From Magnetospirillum sp. 15-1 (lineage in GTDB: Bacteria > Pseudomonadota > Alphaproteobacteria > Rhodospirillales > Magnetospirillaceae): a stretch of DNA of 64,000 bases. The stretch spans positions 124,001 through 188,000 of the forward strand of contig NZ_FXXN01000026.1 of the NCBI RefSeq assembly GCF_900184795.1, read 5' to 3'. The notes under the pieces are model-generated. The model was given only the letters and a program-made list of their open reading frames with translations, did no database searches and was not told the DNA's origin. Below, piece after piece: positions 60,957 through 64,000 of this stretch. Position numbers and translations under genes: made by a program. Each line of letters starts with the position of its first letter. Positions within the stretch are counted from its first letter, which is position 1.

Positions 60957-62915
60957 ATGCTCCTCGAGTCACGGACGCAGTATCTCATTCTCCACGATTG
61001 TCCAGGGAAGAAGCAGGCGCGTACAGTCGGATTGGCTGAAACGTTGCCGTTGGCTGTTGCTAATTGGACGTCCGGTTCGCGACTGTCGCCTATTTGGCTG
61101 ATTGAAGGATTTGACGGAAGCGTGGATGCCTTTGCGGGCAGCCAGTCACTTCTTTTCGTCGGCCCCATCCAGCCCGCAGAATTGTTTGTCACTGTGCCGG
61201 GCTTGGCGGATGAGCGCGATGCCGGTATTTGGCTTACAGCTGGCTGCTTCAATGTCGTAATGCGTTTACCAAAAAGCAAAGATACTCTTTGCCGCAGCGT
61301 CATTGAATGGGCTTGCAGCCAGAATATCGCTTGCGAACTGTGGTCCCTTACAGATGGAGAGATCGGCTCGACCGAGCAATGGACTCACCAAAATGGTGAC
61401 GGACAGCCCGAGATTGATAATCTTGCTACACTATTTAGTCGTTGTGACGGGCCGGTGCTACGTCCCACGTTTCAAGAAAATATTATTGTGACCGCGACCA
61501 GCTTGGCTCGGGCATCTGCGGTCTACCCACCCTTCTTCCAAAAACTCAATGCCGTCGCCAAGGCAGTCGGTGCAATTGCCGAGGAATATGGTGCAAATAA
61601 GCTTGGCGTGCTTGAGATGCAGTCTCGTCTTCTGGGTATGAATGCGGCGCTTTCGCGCTTCTCGTCCCAGGCATTTTCTGGAGTGCCGCCGATTCTGGGG
61701 ACGGAGTGTCATTTCTGGATTCATTCACTCCTTGGGACGGGGAGTGCGAATATCGCGCTAGCCAATCTAGTTGATACAATTCAGCAGGTCCTCGGAGAAG
61801 CCCGGATTCCTGAGCGCCTTGAGGCTCTTGCAAAAAAAACAGGCAAGGTGCCGAATAAGAGGAGTCTGGTTTCAGATAAAGATCTTCTTAAATTTGACAT
61901 TATTGATGCCACTGAAGATGATGCCATCTCTGGCGATCCGATTGTGCCACTAGTTACTTATTTCAGCGGTCGCGATGGCTTCAGCAGCCAGCTCCAGACA
62001 CTTAGTGCGCCGCTCACGACGCTTGCGGAATGTAATAGTTTTCGATCAAACTTACTGACCGTTACGCATGAGATTACTCATATATTCGTGCAATCAGCGC
62101 TTGCTGTGCTCTCGCCATCTCTCGGTGATGAGGCGGAGATGGAAATCGCGCGCAACATTGCCAAGCCAGGGTTTAGCGCCTCTAATCACCTAGATGCGGC
62201 GCGCCAATTGCTTATTGAAGCCGTCATCACAATGGAGATGGCAAAGACCGAGTTCCCGGCAGCCCAGGTCGAAAAGCGACTCCCAGAATTATTCGAACGT
62301 TGGCGTCACGAGGTGCAGGAAATTCTCGTTCATACCTTTGATTTTATGTACTTCCACCAAGGTGACCCGGCATTTTATGTAAATAATATCTGGCATAGCT
62401 GGTGTGCAATTCCGGGAATTAGCGATCGAGTTCCGGAGTACCTAATGCGTACGCTCTGCGCTATTGCGGCACAGCTGCTGACAACTAGTTCGGCAACCTT
62501 GTTCAAGGCTGCGCTTAAGAACGTAAAAGACCTTCTGTCATGCGTAAAGTCAAATATTGACGCAAAAAGTAATTATGTTGAGCAGGCTATAAACTGGATG
62601 GCTCGCCTTGAGGTGGATCCTCAATTATATGCGCAGGTGGAAAAGGATTTTTCTGCAAGGATATACTTAGTCCGCCTTGTTAGAATTTATCTATTTTCGG
62701 AACGCCTCGCGGCGAAGCTATTTGTGGATTCGTTTGTACGGGGAGGGAAGGCCGTAACCAAAAAGGAAAAGCTAACCTATACGACGGCTCCACTTGGCAA
62801 CGCACTTGTTTTCCTCAAAAATCATCTTAAGGAAAATCCATCAGAAGCCGAGTCGCTTTGGGTCCTGCACTGTTTAGCCTTTGATGTTAAAACTGCGCCA
62901 AAGGTCATAACATGA
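60957..62915 (+). CDS. HEITH-motif (zincin-like) protein of unknown family
   Basis: A 652-residue protein I do not recognise. The central segment SNLLTVTHEITHIFVQSALA matches the zinc-protease pattern abXHEbbHbc, with His371, Glu372 and His375. Glu421 or Glu427 in IEAVITMEM could be a third ligand. The rest is mainly helical with no TM segment or signal peptide, so it is probably cytoplasmic. The start has GAGGAGC 5 bases before the ATG. Codon use and GC are far from the core genome. It is first of three chained genes (ATGA overlap with the next) leading to a SIR2-like gene, a layout typical of anti-phage operons. Confidence 0.85.
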   Translation: MLLESRTQYLILHDCPGKKQARTVGLAETLPLAVANWTSGSRLSPIWLIEGFDGSVDAFAGSQSLLFVGPIQPAELFVTVPGLADERDAGIWLTAGCFNVVMRLPKSKDTLCRSVIEWACSQNIACELWSLTDGEIGSTEQWTHQNGDGQPEIDNLATLFSRCDGPVLRPTFQENIIVTATSLARASAVYPPFFQKLNAVAKAVGAIAEEYGANKLGVLEMQSRLLGMNAALSRFSSQAFSGVPPILGTECHFWIHSLLGTGSANIALANLVDTIQQVLGEARIPERLEALAKKTGKVPNKRSLVSDKDLLKFDIIDATEDDAISGDPIVPLVTYFSGRDGFSSQLQTLSAPLTTLAECNSFRSNLLTVTHEITHIFVQSALAVLSPSLGDEAEMEIARNIAKPGFSASNHLDAARQLLIEAVITMEMAKTEFPAAQVEKRLPELFERWRHEVQEILVHTFDFMYFHQGDPAFYVNNIWHSWCAIPGISDRVPEYLMRTLCAIAAQLLTTSSATLFKAALKNVKDLLSCVKSNIDAKSNYVEQAINWMARLEVDPQLYAQVEKDFSARIYLVRLVRIYLFSERLAAKLFVDSFVRGGKAVTKKEKLTYTTAPLGNALVFLKNHLKENPSEAESLWVLHCLAFDVKTAPKVIT

Positions 62916-63646
62916 CGTCGTATAGCGGTTATATCGTCGCCGGTCGAACTGCGCGAGATTTTTCATCTGGCGAATTTGAGGAGCGCACACCTAGTGTCGC
63001 CAATGGTCCGACGCTTACCCATCGAAGCGACCGGGTGTTTGGCATTTCACGATGGGACGAATACCTCCTACATAGTCCGATACCGCTTTCTGACGAGGTC
63101 GATAAGCAGCAGAGATACCAATATCAAATCTTCATTGTGCGCGGATTTACCATGATGGTTTTTCTGGCGCATCGCAGAAAAATAATTGACTACGTTATCT
63201 CAAATATTATTGACAAAAAGATTTCACCAAAACTTGAGAAAGTAAATATTGCGATATCAGATATGATCAAACACTGCGGTGGGGCGGAAAGCGAGTTCCT
63301 GGTTACATCTATGCATGGGCGTTTTTCTGGTCCAGATACCCAGCTAAGCAGTATAGCTCTTTATGGTGATGATGTAACGCAGTCGTCAATTTACATTAAT
63401 TATCATAATTTATTTAATTTTCACTCAGCGGGTCTTGGTCGGCGCTTGTTTGATGGTCTGCCGCGTGTTCGCTCCCCAGAGGACCGTGAGATTGTTCATG
63501 TTGCGAGTGATGGGTTTATCTATCTTTATTTAAGTACAAGATCGAGGGCAAAGGAACTTCTTGAGGTTGTAAATTTCATTATGGTTAATCGGTGGGTTGA
63601 CGATTGGGTTCCGGATAGTAAGGGGGAGCGGACGTGGCAAACATGA
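62912..63646 (+). CDS. Hypothetical protein in the SIR2 operon
   Basis: A 244-residue protein, soluble by appearance, with mixed alpha/beta content: SRWDEYLLHSPIPLSDEVDK, YQYQIFIVRGFTMMVFLAHR, ESEFLVTSMHGRFSGPDTQL and SDGFIYLYLSTRSRAKELLE. No motif that I know is visible. It overlaps both neighbours by ATGA junctions, so its amount is coupled to theirs. In defence operons such middle genes often act as sensors or adaptors; here that is only an inference from position. Confidence 0.8.
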   Translation: MTSYSGYIVAGRTARDFSSGEFEERTPSVANGPTLTHRSDRVFGISRWDEYLLHSPIPLSDEVDKQQRYQYQIFIVRGFTMMVFLAHRRKIIDYVISNIIDKKISPKLEKVNIAISDMIKHCGGAESEFLVTSMHGRFSGPDTQLSSIALYGDDVTQSSIYINYHNLFNFHSAGLGRRLFDGLPRVRSPEDREIVHVASDGFIYLYLSTRSRAKELLEVVNFIMVNRWVDDWVPDSKGERTWQT

Positions 63647-64000
63647 ACATGCCAGACAGTTGGCATAATGAGGTGTCGCTGATTGACCATCTCGCAACCC
63701 AGTTGTTGGCCGGGCGATTGGGCCTCTTCCTTGGTGCGGGCGTCTCAAGGCCGTTCGGCTTGCCCGACTGGGACACGTTGGTGTCACGAATGGCGGTTGC
63801 TGCCGGAGAGGCGGCGCCGGTGGCTGGAAGTTTCAATGCTACAAACAAAGTAGAGGCGCTAGCACTTAAGTATTTTACGACTTCAGACTTGCTCAAGGGC
63901 GCGACTAAGGCCGCTCTATACCAAGGCGTAGCGCTCGATTTTGCCAAAATCAGCGGGAATAGGTTGCTTGCGGCGATCGGCTCTCTTGTCATGGCCTCAC
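63643..64000 (+). CDS. SIR2-like domain protein, N-terminal part
   Basis: About 119 residues are visible before the window ends. HLATQLLAGRLGLFLGAGVS followed by RPFGLPDWDTLVSRM is the NAD-binding start of SIR2-like domains (GAGVS with the following small loop and W). Bacterial SIR2-like effectors in Thoeris, DSR and short Argonaute systems destroy NAD+ after phage sensing. The ATG at 63643 overlaps the previous stop as ATGA. A GTG at 63634 has a closer ribosome site (GGGGGAG). Whether the catalytic Asn/His are present cannot be checked here. Confidence 0.85.
   Translation, partial: MNMPDSWHNEVSLIDHLATQLLAGRLGLFLGAGVSRPFGLPDWDTLVSRMAVAAGEAAPVAGSFNATNKVEALALKYFTTSDLLKGATKAALYQGVALDFAKISGNRLLAAIGSLVMAS

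Overview
The window is chromosomal DNA from a high-GC alphaproteobacterium, most likely a Magnetospirillum-like member of the Rhodospirillales. This rests on the gene content: an alphaproteobacterial CtrA/ChpT cell-cycle relay, cheAWYBR with a CheA that carries a C-terminal receiver, a class-type AddB, etfBA-hbd, fused TRAP permeases and several chemoreceptors. No magnetosome genes are visible, so the genus is an inference.

Layout. 1-7 kb holds cobalamin genes (partial cobS, PduO-type adenosyltransferase), a J-domain protein, bolA, an SDR protein, a double cold-shock protein, a PAP2 phosphatase and lptG. 7-13 kb holds etfB, etfA, hbd and secA. 12.8-21.3 kb has two chemoreceptors on either side of a degraded island (about 15.45-17.9 kb) made of tRNA-Leu pieces, one intact tRNA-Leu(UAA), a brnT/brnA toxin-antitoxin pair, an outer-membrane barrel remnant and an integrase C-terminal remnant. 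21.5-35 kb carries a TRAP transporter, kup, addB, dinB, a lipoprotein gene between inverted REP-like repeats, a hydrolase and a DivL-like pseudo-histidine-kinase. 35-45 kb is the motility and cell-cycle block: fliI-fliJ, ctrA, cheR-B-Y-W-A and chpT.

45.4-52.4 kb is one tightly overlapping minus-strand operon: SpoIIE/RsbW-type phosphatase, STAS protein, MlaE, MlaF and MlaD-like lipid transport, PqiC-like lipoprotein and an RNA methyltransferase. A 503-bp cassette encoding a GxxExxY nuclease-fold protein sits inside it. The cassette has perfect 19-bp inverted ends, each followed by a hairpin and an inner inverted repeat, and it encodes no transposase. It lies between mlaD and the lipoprotein gene and now supplies that lipoprotein's N-terminus.

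52.6-59.1 kb is core genome: small proteins, hydrolase, two glycosyltransferases separated by a 104-bp tandem repeat, thrS and infC. From tRNA-Ser(CGA) at 59.2 kb onward, an AT-richer genomic island starts with a tyrosine integrase. It carries a chained three-gene operon: a 652-aa HEITH (zincin-like) protein, a 244-aa protein I do not recognise, and a SIR2-like protein cut by the window end. That operon is the best candidate for an undescribed defence system. The GxxExxY cassette is the best candidate for an undescribed mobile unit.
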